From the NCBI RefSeq assembly GCF_002895435.1, contig NZ_POYJ01000006.1, positions 246,515-310,514 on the forward strand: DNA of 64,000 nucleotides. Direction: 5' to 3'. Shown here piece by piece: positions 40,275 through 55,200 of the stretch (position 1 is its first letter; the number at the start of each line of letters is the position of its first letter). The stretch comes from Aquimarina sediminis. Lineage in GTDB: Bacteria; Bacteroidota; Bacteroidia; Flavobacteriales; Flavobacteriaceae. The notes beneath the pieces are model-generated. The model was not told the origin of the DNA and did not search any database. It worked only from the letters and a program-made list of their open reading frames with translations. The translations under genes were made by a program, and so were the position numbers.

Positions 40275-43200
40275 TTAATGTTTAACCAGTTTTGATTCTA
40301 ATTGATTATTAATAATAGTAGATAGATCATTGACAATTGGAAGTTGCATCACAGAAAAATGATCTCCTGTAACTTCTTTCAAAACAAGGTCAGAAAACAG
40401 TCTTTTCATCTGTTCTTTATCATTTAATACACTAGATTGAGTTGGGTTGATATAAAGAGTCTTGGCTTTAATATCAGTACTTTTACAATAGGTTTCTGAA
40501 ACTTCTCTCAATACAAGAACTGTATTAACTGCTTCTAATATTTGCTGCCTATTCTTATTCGAAAAACCTGGAATAAGTTGACTAATCTCTAAAGGAATAA
40601 TCCCTTTCACTTCTTCCTCTGTTGCTGTTTTAAAGAACTCTGATTTAGAAAACTGTAGCCATGTATGATCTTTCTTTGGTGTTTTTTTAAATTGAAAGGA
40701 AGAATCTATGATGATTAAGTTTTCAATTTTTTCATCAGATTTTTCAAGTAATGCTGCCATTTCGGTTGCAATTACTCCTCCTAAACTCCAACCCAACAAG
40801 GTATATGGTCCAGTAGACTGTACAGACTTTATTTCTTTTATATATCTCGATGCCAGTTCGGTAATATCAGGAACATCCTGAGTATCATTAGTATTAAACT
40901 TGATTCCGTAACACCTATAATTGTTAATTTTTCTGGTAAGTTCGAGATATCCATCAATTTCTCCACTACCATCGTGAATTACAAAGAGTTTTTCTTCTGC
41001 ATCCACATTATTTAAAGAAATTAAAGAGGTCTTTTCTTCTTTATCGCCCCTTCTTTCCTGAATCTTGTCTGAAAGTGTCTCTATAGTGGGGGTTAAGAAA
41101 ATTTCAAAAAGAGGAAGTTCTATTTTGAAGCTTTTCTTTATCTCATATTTTAATTTTATGGCATTTAAGGAATGACCTCCTAAACTAAAGAAATCTGATC
41201 TTATACTTATTTGATTTTGATCTATCCCTAATATGTCTGCCCATATCCTTTGAAGCCTTTCCTGCTTCTTGTTTTTGGGAGCAACGTAAAAATCTGTTGG
41301 TGTAAAATCGGGATTTGGTAGTGCATCTTTATCTATTTTTCCATTAGGATTTAAAGGAAAAATGTCTAACCATGTATAACTTACAGGAATCATATAATCA
41401 GGTAATTTTTCTGACAAATGACACTTTAACTCTGTCATTTCTGTTTTTTGATCACCTTTTAGATAAGCGTATAGTTTTTGATTTTCGCCATGAATAGTCA
41501 CAACAGCTTGTTCTATTCCGGGTAAGGTTTCTATACTGGATTCTATTTCGGTCGGCTCTATTCGATATCCTCTAATCTTTACCTGATCATCTGTTCTTCC
41601 TATATACTCGATAGTACCCTTTGATGTCCATCGACCAAGATCTCCGGTTTTATAATGCAATACCTCTGACAGATAAACAAATTTCTCAGAAGTTATTTCT
41701 GGCTTCTTAAGATACCCTTCAGAAACTCCTAATCCACTAATATAAATTTCTCCAATAACTCCTATTGGTACTATTTCAAAATCCGAATTTACTATTTGTA
41801 TTTTGGTATTTGCGATAGGTTTTCCAATGTATATCTTTTCATCTTCCGGTAGTACTTCTGTGGCAATACAACCTACCGTAGTTTCTGTAGGTCCATATTC
41901 ATTATATACCCGTATAGAATTATCTATATTTTTTATGATCTCTAACTGACTTTTCTTTAATTGCTCTCCTCCACAAATAATGGTTTTAATATGGGTTCTT
42001 TTGAGATCTAGATCCTTAAGAATTGTCAAATGAGTTGGAGTTATTTTTAGTGTATCTATCTCTGGATTCGTAAAGCTTTCTTTTAGTAATGTATCAATAT
42101 CTGTTTGATCACTACCTATGAATAACTTTTTACCTCTGGTTAGACTTGTATATATTGAAGTTACTGTCAAATCAAAAGATATTGGTGTTATTAATCCCCA
42201 ATTTCCTTCCTCCGAATTTGTAAAATAGTAGTCATTTGCCCAACAGATATAGTTTACTAAGTTGCCATGAGTAACCTTACAGCCTTTGGGCTCACCTGTA
42301 GAACCTGATGTATACATAATATACGCAAGATCATCAGAAGTCACCTTTTGTGTTTTTATCTTTTGTCCTTTAATATTACTAAAGTCAAACGTATTCATAT
42401 CTAGACACGTATAACTTTTAAGGTTCTCAGTAATGGTATCTATATTAGTAACAATAAGTTTACAGTCACTTTGATCGAGCATATATTGCGTTCTCGATAC
42501 AGGTTGATCTGGATTAATAGGCAAATAAGCAGCTCCTGCTTTCATTATTGCTATAATCGCGGTGATCATTTCACTGGAACGTGTCATAACCAGGGCAACG
42601 ACAGATCCCTGAACTACTCCCGAGTTAACAAGATGTTGAGCCCAAAGGTCAGAAAGAGAATTCAACTCTTTATAAGTGAGTCGCTCTTTCCCGAAGATAA
42701 TTGCTTCTGCATTAGGTACTTTTAGCGACTGTGTTATAAAAAAATCCAAGACCGTATTACCAGAATTATAATCTACTGATGTATCATTAAATGCAATCAA
42801 TAACTCATCCCTTTCCTCTGGAGCTAAGATTTCTATCGTTCCTAAGAATTGAGTATCGTCTATTAGTACTTCATCGATAATCCTATTTATATATCCTAAG
42901 AAACGTTTTATAGTGGATGGTTTAAATAAATCAGTACGATACGTAAAAGATAAATCTATACCTTCATTTGAATCTTGCAACTCTAAACTAAGATCAAATT
43001 TTGCCACATTGTATATCGCACTATGGTTCTTAATTTTTAGGTCTGTAGCTTTAAAATCTGAATCTTTGGACTGTTCTCGATAAGAAAAAAACACATCAAA
43101 CAATGGGTTTCTACCAATATCTCTAGAAAGCTCTAGCGCATCAACTAATTCTTCATATTGATAAAGTTGATGATCAAATGCCGACAATGTATCTTCATTT

Positions 43201-46200
43201 ACTGTAGCTAGTAAATCTCTAAATGATATTTTTGAATCTACATCATTACGCAATGCTAACGTATTAACAAACATCCCTACTACACCTTCTAAATCTGCAT
43301 GATGGCGCCCCGCTGTAGAGGTTCCTACAACTATATCGGTCTGATTAGACAATTTACTTAATAGTACCTTATAAATGGTCAAAAACAAGGTATACATTGT
43401 TACTCCATGAGTATTGGCAAAACCATGTAATTTATCCCTTTGTTGCTTAGGAAGCTGTATTGAACAGATATCTCCATGATCACTGGGGTGAAGTGGTCTT
43501 AAATAATCGGTAGGCAGTTCGAGAGTCGTTACCTTCTTATTATAGATTTCTAACCAATATGCTTTATGATCCGATACTAAAGTCTGGTGGGTATTACTGT
43601 GCTGCCATACTACGTAATCAATATATTGAATAGGTAAATCTGGTAGCAATTCATTATGATATAAAGACCAAAACTCTCGAATCAAAATCTCATGAGAAAT
43701 ACCATCGCTGATGATATGATGCATATCCACCATTAGCAGTGCGTCTTCTCCAGTAACCTCCATCAACCCAATTCGGATAGGCAATTCTGATGAAAGATCA
43801 AAAGGACGAACAAACTCATGAATATAATTGTCTATGTCCTGTGTACCTCCTTTATACCGAACAACTTCAAAAATCATATCTGATACTACTCTCTGACATG
43901 GCGCACCATCAACCATTTCAAATAGTGTACATAGGCTATGATGGCGATTTACCAAAGTCTTAAAGGCTAATTCGAGTTTAGAGAAGTCTACTTCTCCTTT
44001 AAGTCGAAAAAATCCAGGCATGTTATAAGCAGTACTTTCTTTATCAAATTCATATAAGAAATACATACGCTTTTGCGCAGAAGACAAAGGATAATATTCA
44101 CGATCTGGTGCCTTGGGGATAGTCATAAAAGATTCTTTGTTTAATCCCTCAATATACTTCCCTAAGCTTACAATATCTTGATATTGAAATACTGATTTCA
44201 GGGCAATTTGCACCGAAAACTCTTTACGAATTCTATTAATCAGAACCACCGCATGAAGTGAATTTCCTCCTAAATCAAAAAAGCTGCTATTAACACTTAT
44301 TTGATCTTTATCTAACTGTAATACATCTGACCAAAGTGCTACCAATTGTTCTTCAGTAACATTAGATGCCTCTTGGTAATCCAATAATTCTTCCTCTGGA
44401 ACTGGCAATGACCTACGATCTAATTTTCCGGTAGAAGTCAACGGTAATTCTTCTAAATGAACATAATAGCCTGGAATCATACTTAGCGGTAGCTTATCCT
44501 GCAAATAGGTCCTTATCTCTGATGCAGAAAAAAGTTTTGTAGAAACATAATATGCTATCAAAGCTTTGTTCCCATTAACCTCTCTAATCATGACTACAGC
44601 GTCATCGATACCTTCTATAGAATTTACATGTCGCTCAATTTCTCCTGGTTCTATACGAACCCCATTAAGCTTTAATTGGTTATCAATTCTACCCAAAAAG
44701 TCAATAGTACCGTCTGAGTTCCACCTTGCCAAATCACCCGTTTTATACAAACGACTCTCTCCACAAGGATTTGATATAAAACTGTTTTTTGTTATATCTG
44801 AACGGTTCAAATAACCTCGAGAAACTCCTTTTCCTCCCAAATAAAGTTCTCCGATTGTCCCCTGTGGTAATAAGTTGAGTTCTTTATCAAGAATATATGC
44901 TTGCGTATTGGATATAGGGTAACCAATAGTGATTTTACTCTGTAAGCTATCCTCTTTCGATATTTTTTTAATGGTCGAACTAATAGTTGTTTCTGTGGGA
45001 CCATATTTATTATAAAAAGAATGTGTCTTGCCTATCTTTTGTGCTAACAAAGGACTACAAACATCACCACCTGACACAACTCTATTAAGAGTTTGCACAT
45101 CATCTAGCTGTATTCTCTCCAGTAAGGATGGTGTGCTATGCAAATGCGTTATTTGATATTTTTTTAAGTAATCAATCAATTCGGTAGGTTCTAATAAAAT
45201 ATTTTCATCAATGAGTACTAACGTTGCTCCCTTGCTTAGTGCTAACCAAATTTGTTCTACAGAAGCATCAAAATAATATGGTGATGATTGAAGTATTTTT
45301 TCTTTATTATCTATCTCAAAAAGCTCTGATTGGTGTACTATAAAATTCGTAACAGATTCGTGATTCGTCATCACTCCTTTTGGTATTCCGGTAGAACCAG
45401 AAGTGTATATAATATACGCAAGGTCTGTTGCAGATGATTTTGGCAACTTTTTCTTATCTATTACTACCTCACTATTGTCAATAACATCTGTATGTAACCA
45501 AACACAATCTTTTTTAAAACCATCAGGAATTGTACTCAAATTACTAATTACAGTAGTGCTTTTACTTTCTTCTAATATTTGAAGTGTACGACATAAGGGT
45601 TGTTCTGGGTTTATGGGTAAGTACACTGCCCCTGCTTTCATTATTGCCAGTATAGCAGTGATCATTTCTGTTGATCTAGTCATCATCAATGAAACTATTG
45701 ATTGTTGGGATACTCCTGCACCTATCAAAAAACTTGCCCAAAGATCTGATCGGTCATCAAGTTCTTTGTAGGTAAAGCTTTTTTCGTTGAAAACCAGAGC
45801 TTCAGCATTTGGTGTTAGTTGGGCTTGTTCTATAAACATGTCCAGTACCGTCTTTTCTAAATCATAAGCTATTGCGGTATTATTAAACACATTTAACAAT
45901 TTATCTCTTTCTACTTCAGACAAAATATTAATAGTTCCTATTCGTTGAGTATGATCCACTAATACTTCTTCAATAATTCTACTTAAATAACTTGTAAACT
46001 GTTCTACTCTTGGCAAATCAAATAAATCTTTCCTACAGATAAATGATAAGCTTATTCCCTGATCAGAATCTATTACATCCAAACTAAGGTCAAATTTTGA
46101 AGTTCTAAACGGAACATTATAAGGACGTATATCCAAACCTAAATCTTGATTACCCTGAGCTTCGATTTCTTTGTTATAAGTAAAAAATACATCGAACAAA

Positions 46201-49200
46201 GCATTTCGATTTATATCTCTTGAAACTTCTAATTCATCTATTAACTCTTCATATTGATATAGCTGATGATCAAGTGCCTGTAATGTATTCTCGTTTAAAT
46301 CCAAAAGAAAATCCTTAAAACTCATTGTTCCTTTGGGGTAGTTTCTCAATGCCAATGTATTCACAAACATTCCAACCAAGCCTTGTAAATCCAAATGATG
46401 GCGACCTGCTGTTGGGGTACCTACCACGATATCTTCTTCATTAGTCAGTTTATTAAGGAATACATTATAAATCGCTAAAAACAAGTTATATACCGTTACT
46501 CCTTCTGAATTTGCCAGAAAACGTAATTTTTCACTTTGTTGATTACTCAATTTTATGGTATGACAGTGCCCTTGATTACTTAAGGTTTGAGGTCGAGGAT
46601 GATCTGTTGGTAACTCAAGTGAAATTACTTCTTCTGAAAATTTCTCCATCCAGTACGATTTATGTGATGCAACTAAGTTGGTATATTCTTCACTTTGTTG
46701 CCATACAGCATAATCTGTATACTGAATACGTAAGGTATCAGGGGTCTGTTTAGAATAAAAAGACATAAAATCTCTCATTAACACCTCTAAGGATACCCCA
46801 TCGTTAACAATATGATGTGTATCTATCAGTAAAATATGATCCTCATCTGAAATACTCATCAAAGTAACTCGTATAGGTAGTTCTTCAAAAAGATTAAAAG
46901 GTTGAATAAACTGCTTAATTTTGGTGTCAACCTCTGAATCTAATACCGAGAAATGATCTATCTCAAAACCAATCTCTTGGGCTATACGTTGCATAGGGTA
47001 ACCATCTACCATTTTAAATACGGTTTGTAAACTTTGATGGAATTCCAGTAATTTGTTAAATGACAATTCCATTTGAGGTAAGTCAATAGTACCTTTAATT
47101 CTAAAAAAGCTTGGTAGGTTATATGCTGTACTTTCTTTATCAAATTCATACAGAAAATAAAGTCTCTGCTGTGCTGATGATAAAGGGTAATACTTGCGAG
47201 CAGGTGTTTTAGGAATAGAGATAAAAGATACTTTGTTTTTTCCTGATATATATTCTGATAAAGTTGAAATAGTTCGATAAATAAATAGTTCGCGTAAAAG
47301 CAGGTTAACAGAAAATGCTTCACTTACCTTATTTACCAGGGTTATAGCTGCAAGTGAATGACCTCCAAGATCAAAAAAGTCTGAAGTTACGCTGATTTGG
47401 TTTTCATCCAGTCCAAGTATATCTGCCCAAAGGCTACAAAGTTTTTCTTGTTCCTCATTTTTGGGAGCGACATAAATATCACTTAAAGCTGATTCTGGAT
47501 TCGGTAAAGCTTTTCTATTAATTTTTCCATTATCTGTAGTAGGAAATGCATCTATCCACACAAAATTAGAAGGGATCATATAAGCAGGTAATTTGCTTAG
47601 CAATGAAATTTTAATTTTTTCAGATTTTGACTCTTCTCCTGTATAGTAGGCAATCAATTTTTTATCACCTTTAGATTCATGAATCATAACCAAAGCCTGG
47701 CTTACCAAAGAAATGTTTTCTAACTCTTTTTCGATCTCATTTAATTCTATACGATATCCACGAAGTTTTACCTGGTGATCATTACGCCCTAAATATTCGA
47801 TAGTTCCATCTGGAAGCCAACGTGCCAGATCTCCTGTTTTATACAAGAGTCCTTCTCCAAAAGGGTTGCTAACAAAATGTTTTTGAGTTAGGTCCGGACG
47901 ACTCAAATAACCTAATGATAATCCTTCTCCACCGAGATAAAGCTCTCCTACTACGCCTAGAGGAAGGAGATCCAAACGGTCATTCAAAATATACGCCTGA
48001 CTATTTGCTATTGGACGTCCAATAGGTAATTTTACATCTTCGTCGCCAATTTTGGTAACCTGATGTGAAATTGAAATTACTGTTGCTTCGGTTGGACCAT
48101 ATTCATTATAAAAAGAATACGTTTCACTATACTTATTGGCTAAGGCAGGCTTACATTCTTCTCCTGATACCACTATCTTCTTAAGACAAGGGAGGTATGG
48201 TAAAGGCATACTTTCTAGAAATGAAGGGGTGCAATTAAGAAGGCTAACCGAATGTTCTTTTAGATAGTTCAAAAAGAGTGTTTTGTTAACCAACGTTTCT
48301 AAATCGATTAGTAATAAACTTGCTCCTGTGGTTAGGGATAACCAGATTTGCTCGACAGAAACATCAAAATAGTAAGGAGAGAATTGCAATATTTTGTCAC
48401 TGGACTCTACCTCAAGAAATTCGCGTTCGTGATGAATAAGATTAGTTACAGATCGATGATTAATCATTACTCCTTTTGGTTGCCCTGTAGATCCAGAAGT
48501 ATATATTATATATGCAAGGTCATCGGGTAAGACCTTCTGTATGTTTTTCTTTATGCCATTTGGTGTGATATTTTTATCAAGTGTATCTACACTTATTACT
48601 GTATAGTGTTTTTCAAGATCTTCGGGTATTACCGATATATTGGTAATAGTATATGTGCTTTTACTTTCGTTAAGCATGTATTGAGTTCTATATACCGGCT
48701 GATCAGGATTAATAGGTAAATAGGCTGCACCTACCTTCATTACTGCCAAAATAGCCGTGATCATCTCGCTTGATCGTGTCATAACTAAAGCTACAATAGC
48801 TCCAGAGGTAACACCTTCCTTAACCAAATGTTGTGCCCACAAATCTGAACGTACATCCAGGTCTCTATACGTAAGTCGTTCTTGTCCGAAGATAATCGCT
48901 TCTGCATCCGGTGTCTCTTTTGATTGAGATATAAACAAGTCTAATACTGTTTTATCCAAATCATAATCTACAGCAGTATCATTAAACGTAATCTGTAACA
49001 TGTTTTTTTCCTGAGGAGACAAAATTTCTATATCTCCCAATAACTGAGTGCTGTCTAAAAGTATGGCATCGGTAATTCGATTTAAATATTCAGAAAAACG
49101 TTCTATAGTGGATGATTTAAACAGATCTATAGCGTAGTTAAAAGACAAGCTTATACTTTCTTCAGAGTCTAACACTTCTAAACTGAGATCAAATTTAGCC

Positions 49201-52200
49201 ACACTACGTACTGCTCCATGGCTTTCAATTTTGAGATCAGACTCTCCCAAATTCAATTGATTTATCTGTTGTTGATAAGAGAAAAACACATCAAATAATG
49301 GGTTACGACCAACATCTCTGGAAAGCTCTAACTCATCCACTAATTCTTCATATTGATATAACTGGTGATCAAACGCCGATAACGTATTTTCTTGTACATC
49401 TGAAAGAAAATCTTCGAATGTAGAATTCATTTTAGGATGATTACGCAATGCCAACGTATTTACAAACATACCAACCAATCCTTCTAAATCTGCATGATGA
49501 CGTCCCGCTGTAGAAGTTCCTATTACAATGTCTTCCTGATTAGATAATTTGCTTAGTAACACATTGTAAATCGCCAGAAACAAGGTATACATCGTTACCC
49601 CTTTGCTACGAGACAATTGTCTTAATTGCTCACTTTTGGAAGCACTAAATTTAATCGATTGAACCTCTCCCTGATCACTACGGGATAATGATCGAGTATA
49701 ATCGATAGGAAGATCAAGCGAGAATACTTCTTCAGAATATACCTCTAACCAATATTGTTTATGTTTGACTACTAAATCCTGATGAGCATCACTCTGTTGC
49801 CAAACCGCATAATCTATATATTGAATACGTAAATCTGGTAATACTTCATTATGATACAAAGACCAAAATTCTTTAAGCAAAATTTCATGAGAAACACCAT
49901 CATTTATAATATGATGCATATCCACCATTAATAGGGCATCTTCTTTTGATATTTCAATCAGTCCAATTCGAACTGGTAACTCTGATGAAAGATCAAAAGG
50001 GCGAACGAACTTATTGATATAACTGCTTGTTTCTGATGCATCTGCTTTATATCTAGCAACTTCAAAAGACTCCCCCGATAATATTCTTTGTATTGGAGCA
50101 TTATCAATCATTTGGAATACTGTACGTAAGCTTTGATGACGTTCTACCAGGGCTTTAAAGGCTTGCTCTAACCTGGATATTTCTAATTTACCATTAATAC
50201 GGAAAAAACTTGGCATATTATAGGTAGTACTTCCTTTATCAAACTCATACAAGAAATACATACGCTGCTGAGCCGAAGATAGTGGGTAATACTCTCGGCT
50301 TAATACCTTAGGAATAGCTATAAAAGATTCTTTCTCTAAACTATCTATATAGGAAGCCAAACTTGAAATATCCTGGTACTTAAACAATGATTTCAAAACA
50401 AGATGAACCGAAAACAACTTGCTGATCATATTAATCAAAACAACTGCCCGAAGAGAATTACCTCCCAAATCAAAAAAACTACTACTTACACTAAGCTGAT
50501 CTGATTCAAGATGTAACAACTCAGACCATAGGGTAACTAATTGCTTTTCTGTGGGAGTAGAAGCTGCCTGATAGGCAACCTTCTCACCCTCTGGAGAAGG
50601 TAATGATTTACGATCCAACTTACCCGTTGAAGTCATAGGCATCTCTGACAAACGAACATAATATCCCGGAATCATACTTAAGGGTAACTTATCCAATAAA
50701 TGATTACGAAGCTCGGAAACAGAAAGATCTACCGTAGAAACATAATATGCAATCAAAGATTTATCTCCATGAACCTCATTAACCACAACAACAGAATCAA
50801 CAATCTCCGGGATAGCATTTATATGACTCTCTATCTCACCGGGCTCTATACGAACTCCATGAAGCTTTAACTGATCATCTATCCTACCCAAAAACTCTAT
50901 ACTACCATCTGATGTCCAGCGAGCCAAATCACCTGTCTTATACAAACGACCTTCTCCATAAGGATTATCAATATAACGCTCGGCAGTAAGTTCTGGGTTT
51001 TGGATATATCCAACACCAACCTGTTTGCCGCCAATATATAACTCCCCGGCAACATGGATAGGCTGAAGATGCATCTCGGGATTAAGAATATAAATCTGAG
51101 TGTTTTGAATCGGCTTGCCGATATCTGGCATCGTAGGAACGCCAGAGCCAGGATGAATCGTATTAGTGGTAACTACATGTGTCTCGGCTGGACCATAATG
51201 ATTGTGTAAACAAACCTCGTGATCCTCTAAATATTGCTTAAATAAATTACCAACAACAACTTGCTCTCCTGCTGTAACAATATTTCGCAAAGTAGTAGGT
51301 AATTCTTCCTGATATAACTTAGAATTAAAAATCTGATTCAACACCGAAGAAGGCATAAAAATGGTACGAACAGCATGAGATTCTATATGCTTCAAAACCT
51401 TAGAAAAATCCTTAGAAACTGAATCTTCTATCATATGAACGGTACCTCCTGTAAGTAAAGCCGAAAAAATCTCCTTGAAAGAAGGATCAAATGTTAAAGT
51501 CGTAAACTGCAACACTGAACTAGTATCTATAGAAGTGCTATTGATATGATAATCCATCAGATTGGTCATATTACCATGGTTGAGCATTACTCCTTTGGGA
51601 ACCCCCGTAGAGCCAGAGGTATAAATCACATACAACAAATCCGAACTTGAACTTATATAAGGCAAGTTCACAGAATCAAACCCGCTGCAATCGAGACTTC
51701 TTATATCTAAACATGTTACACGATCAATGACCGATCCAACAAAATCATCATCTGATAACAATAATGACATACCACTATTATAAACCATCTGCTCAATACG
51801 AGAGATCGGATAATCAGGATCAATAGGTAGATACGCTCCACCAGCCTTGAGAATACCCAAAATAGAAATTACCATATCCATAGAGCGCTGTTGCATAACG
51901 CCAACTATCGTATTGTTGGTAACTCCTTTACTACGTAACAAACCTGCCAACTGATTAGACTTCTTGTTTACATCTGAATAACTTAAGGTAGCTCCTTTAA
52001 ATGTTAAAGCAACAGCATCCGGAGTCTCTAAAACCTGATCCTCAAATAATTTATGGATCGTACTGTCAGAATCATAAGAACGATAGGTATCATTAAAACT
52101 AGCTAATAAATGCTTTTGGCTTTCGCTAAGGATATCGTTTTGATTGATTAAAGTATCGTCATTATAAATAAAAGAGGTAAGTACTCTTTTAAAACATTCA

Positions 52201-55200
52201 AATATTCTTGAAGATAAAGCATCATCTATTATCGTTGTAGAATAAGCCAACCATAGCTTGAATGCATTATTAGACGCGGTAACATGCATGTCAAATAATG
52301 TATTATTATTTACATAGTTATCAAATCCAACGACACCTTCTTCTATGACAACAGATGATTCTTCTCTAACCATATCATTCAAAATATGGAAATCCATATA
52401 ATTAAAGGAAGTATCAAAAATTGGATTTCCTTCTTCGGCTGGTTCTTTTGTAATTTCTAAAATTTTATAAAATGGCACTTTTTCATGCTCCTTAAATTTT
52501 CTAAGTTTATTTTCAATATAGTCTACATATTCTCCCCAAGTGATATTTTGAGGAATTTTGGCCCGAAAAGGAACTGTATTTAAAAAACAACCTAGTAATT
52601 TATCTCCATCAGGAATTAAAGGCCTATTATTAGCCACTATTCCTACCGTTACATCATTCGCTGGCGATAGCATCTTCATAACGTATATATAAGCAGCAAA
52701 GCAAAGATGTTTGAAACTGGTGTTATGCTTTTGTACGACGCTGTCTAATTTTCTTCGAAAATCTTCGCCCAAATCATACTTATCCATCTTGTATTCATGC
52801 TTCAATTTGGTTTCTACAAATTGTAATCGCTTATAACCATCAAGCTCTTCTTTCCAGTATTCTATATTTTTGGTATCTAATGAAGCTTCTATTTCTCCTA
52901 ATATCTGATCACGATAATTAGCTCTTAAGAGTTTTGGTTTATACTGGTCATCTTTTAATAATTCATAATATATATTGTTTAATTCTGTTGTAAAGGAGTT
53001 TAAACTCCATCCACCAAATAATGAGTGATGAAAATCAAACAATAGATATTGATATAATGGAGACGTTTTAATTATGGTCATTCTCCATATTAAAGAGAAG
53101 TATAACTCTGTTCCCTTAAGTCTTTCTTCATGTTTCTTTTTTTCAATAAATTTTTCTTGTTCATCTCTGGATAAGTGAGATATATCTATATAATCGATTT
53201 GAGGATCAATATCTTTAAGAACAATATGTGCAAGATTATCTAAATCATATATTTTTCTTAACACAGAATGTTTTTCGATCATTAAATCGAGTGCTTTCCG
53301 AAAAATTTCAAAGCTAAAATTCTCAAGAGGTAAAGGGTAGACATTCTGTTCGTGATAAATTATAGTATGAATGCTTTTATCTTCACTCTGCTCTTTCATG
53401 GTATGAAAAACCATTCCTATTTCTACTCCATTCATAGGATATACAGCCTCATAAGAGTCCTTAAACTTTTCTTTAGCTCTATATTCTTTTTCAAAGCGTT
53501 CAATTACTTTTTCGGCTTCTATCTTGTAGCTATTTATTTGATTACTATTTTCATTTTTACTCAAAAAATAACTAAGCTCTTCAATTGTTTGGTATATATA
53601 TAAATCGGCAATACTTAATGCGCTATTTAGTTTCTGGTTAATCTCTGCGACAAGCCCAATTGCCTTTAAAGAATCTCCTCCTAAAACAAAGTAATTATCT
53701 CGTATCCCAACTTTACTAGCTGATAGAATTTTCATCCATATTTCTACCATCACTTTGTGTTCGTGAGTTACCGGGGCTTTATAATCCTGTAATTCTGTAA
53801 GGATAGGTGCTGGTAATTTTTGGCGATCTACTTTATTGTTAGTTGTATATGGTATTTTATCAACTTGCATAAAGTAGGCAGGTATCATATAAAAAGGTAC
53901 TCTTTCTGCCAGATAATTCCTTAAATATTCTACTGATAGTTTCTCTGTTCCTACAATATATGCGCATAAATATGGTTGATCCTCTCCTTTATCCTTTTTA
54001 TCCAAAACTACTACGTTCTCGACATACTCACTACTTAATAATTGATGCTCAATCTCTCCAAGTTCTATTCTAAATCCTTTAAGTTGTACCTGATGGTCTG
54101 TACGACCTTTGTACTCCAACTCTCCATTACTTAACAGTACTGCCAAGTCTCCTGATCGATATAGTCGATCACTTTTTTTATAAGGGTTATCCGTAAAACG
54201 AGAATTTGTTAGCGCCTCATTATTCAAATACCCACGAGCGACACCTTCTCCTCCAACATAAATCTCCCCTATAACTCCCTGGGAAACCAATTTCATCTGA
54301 TCATCTAATAGGTATATAGAACCTGTTGGTAATGGTCTACCTATATTACTAACACTATGTTCTATCTCAAATTTTCCTATTTCTTTATAAGTCATATGTA
54401 CGGTTACTTCTGTAATACCATACATATTAATCAGCTTGGTATTGGGGTGCACCGCAAACCAATCTTTTAATTTTGAAGGTAGTAATGCTTCTCCGGCAAA
54501 TACTACGTATCTAAGTTTTGGGAGTGTAATCCCCTCTCGTTTTACTTCTGTTGCCAGATTATAAAATGCTGTGGGCGTCTGATTTAGTACTGTAACGTCA
54601 TTTTTATGTAATATTTGCATGTACGCCAAAGGATCTCTAGCTATTTCGGGAGGAATAATAATTAGTTTTCCTCCATTAAGGAGTGCTCCATACATTTCCC
54701 AAACGCTAACATCAAAACAATGACTATGAAACATCGTCCAGACATCATCTTCTCCAAATGTATACTGAAAAGACTCATTAAATAATAATCTAACCACATT
54801 ACGATGCTCAATCATTACTCCTTTTGGGTTTCCGGTAGTTCCCGAGGTATAGAGCACATAGCATAGATCGTTGGGGGTATTAACAGTATCTAAATTTGAA
54901 GTATCCTTTATACTTGCAGCATCATCAATGTATAAAAACAAGAGATTTTTTTCTTCTATACTACTTTCATGCTCCCTTACCGATAATACAATTTCTGCTC
55001 CACTGCTTTCCAGTGTATATTGTATACGATTTTGAGGATAGGTTACATCTATAGGTAAATAGGCGCCACCTGCTTTAAGAATACCTAGCATCCCTATAAC
55101 CGTTTCAAAGGTTTTGCCCATTAAAAGTCCGACTATTGCTTCACGATTTACTCCGTTGGACCTAAGCATTCTTGCTACCTGATTGGCCCTTTGATTAACC

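Noticed and set aside
52140..53580. Epimerization domain after the GGDS carrier protein
   Set aside because: The domain lacks epimerase motifs and is followed directly by an adenylation domain; it reads as a condensation domain of atypical type.
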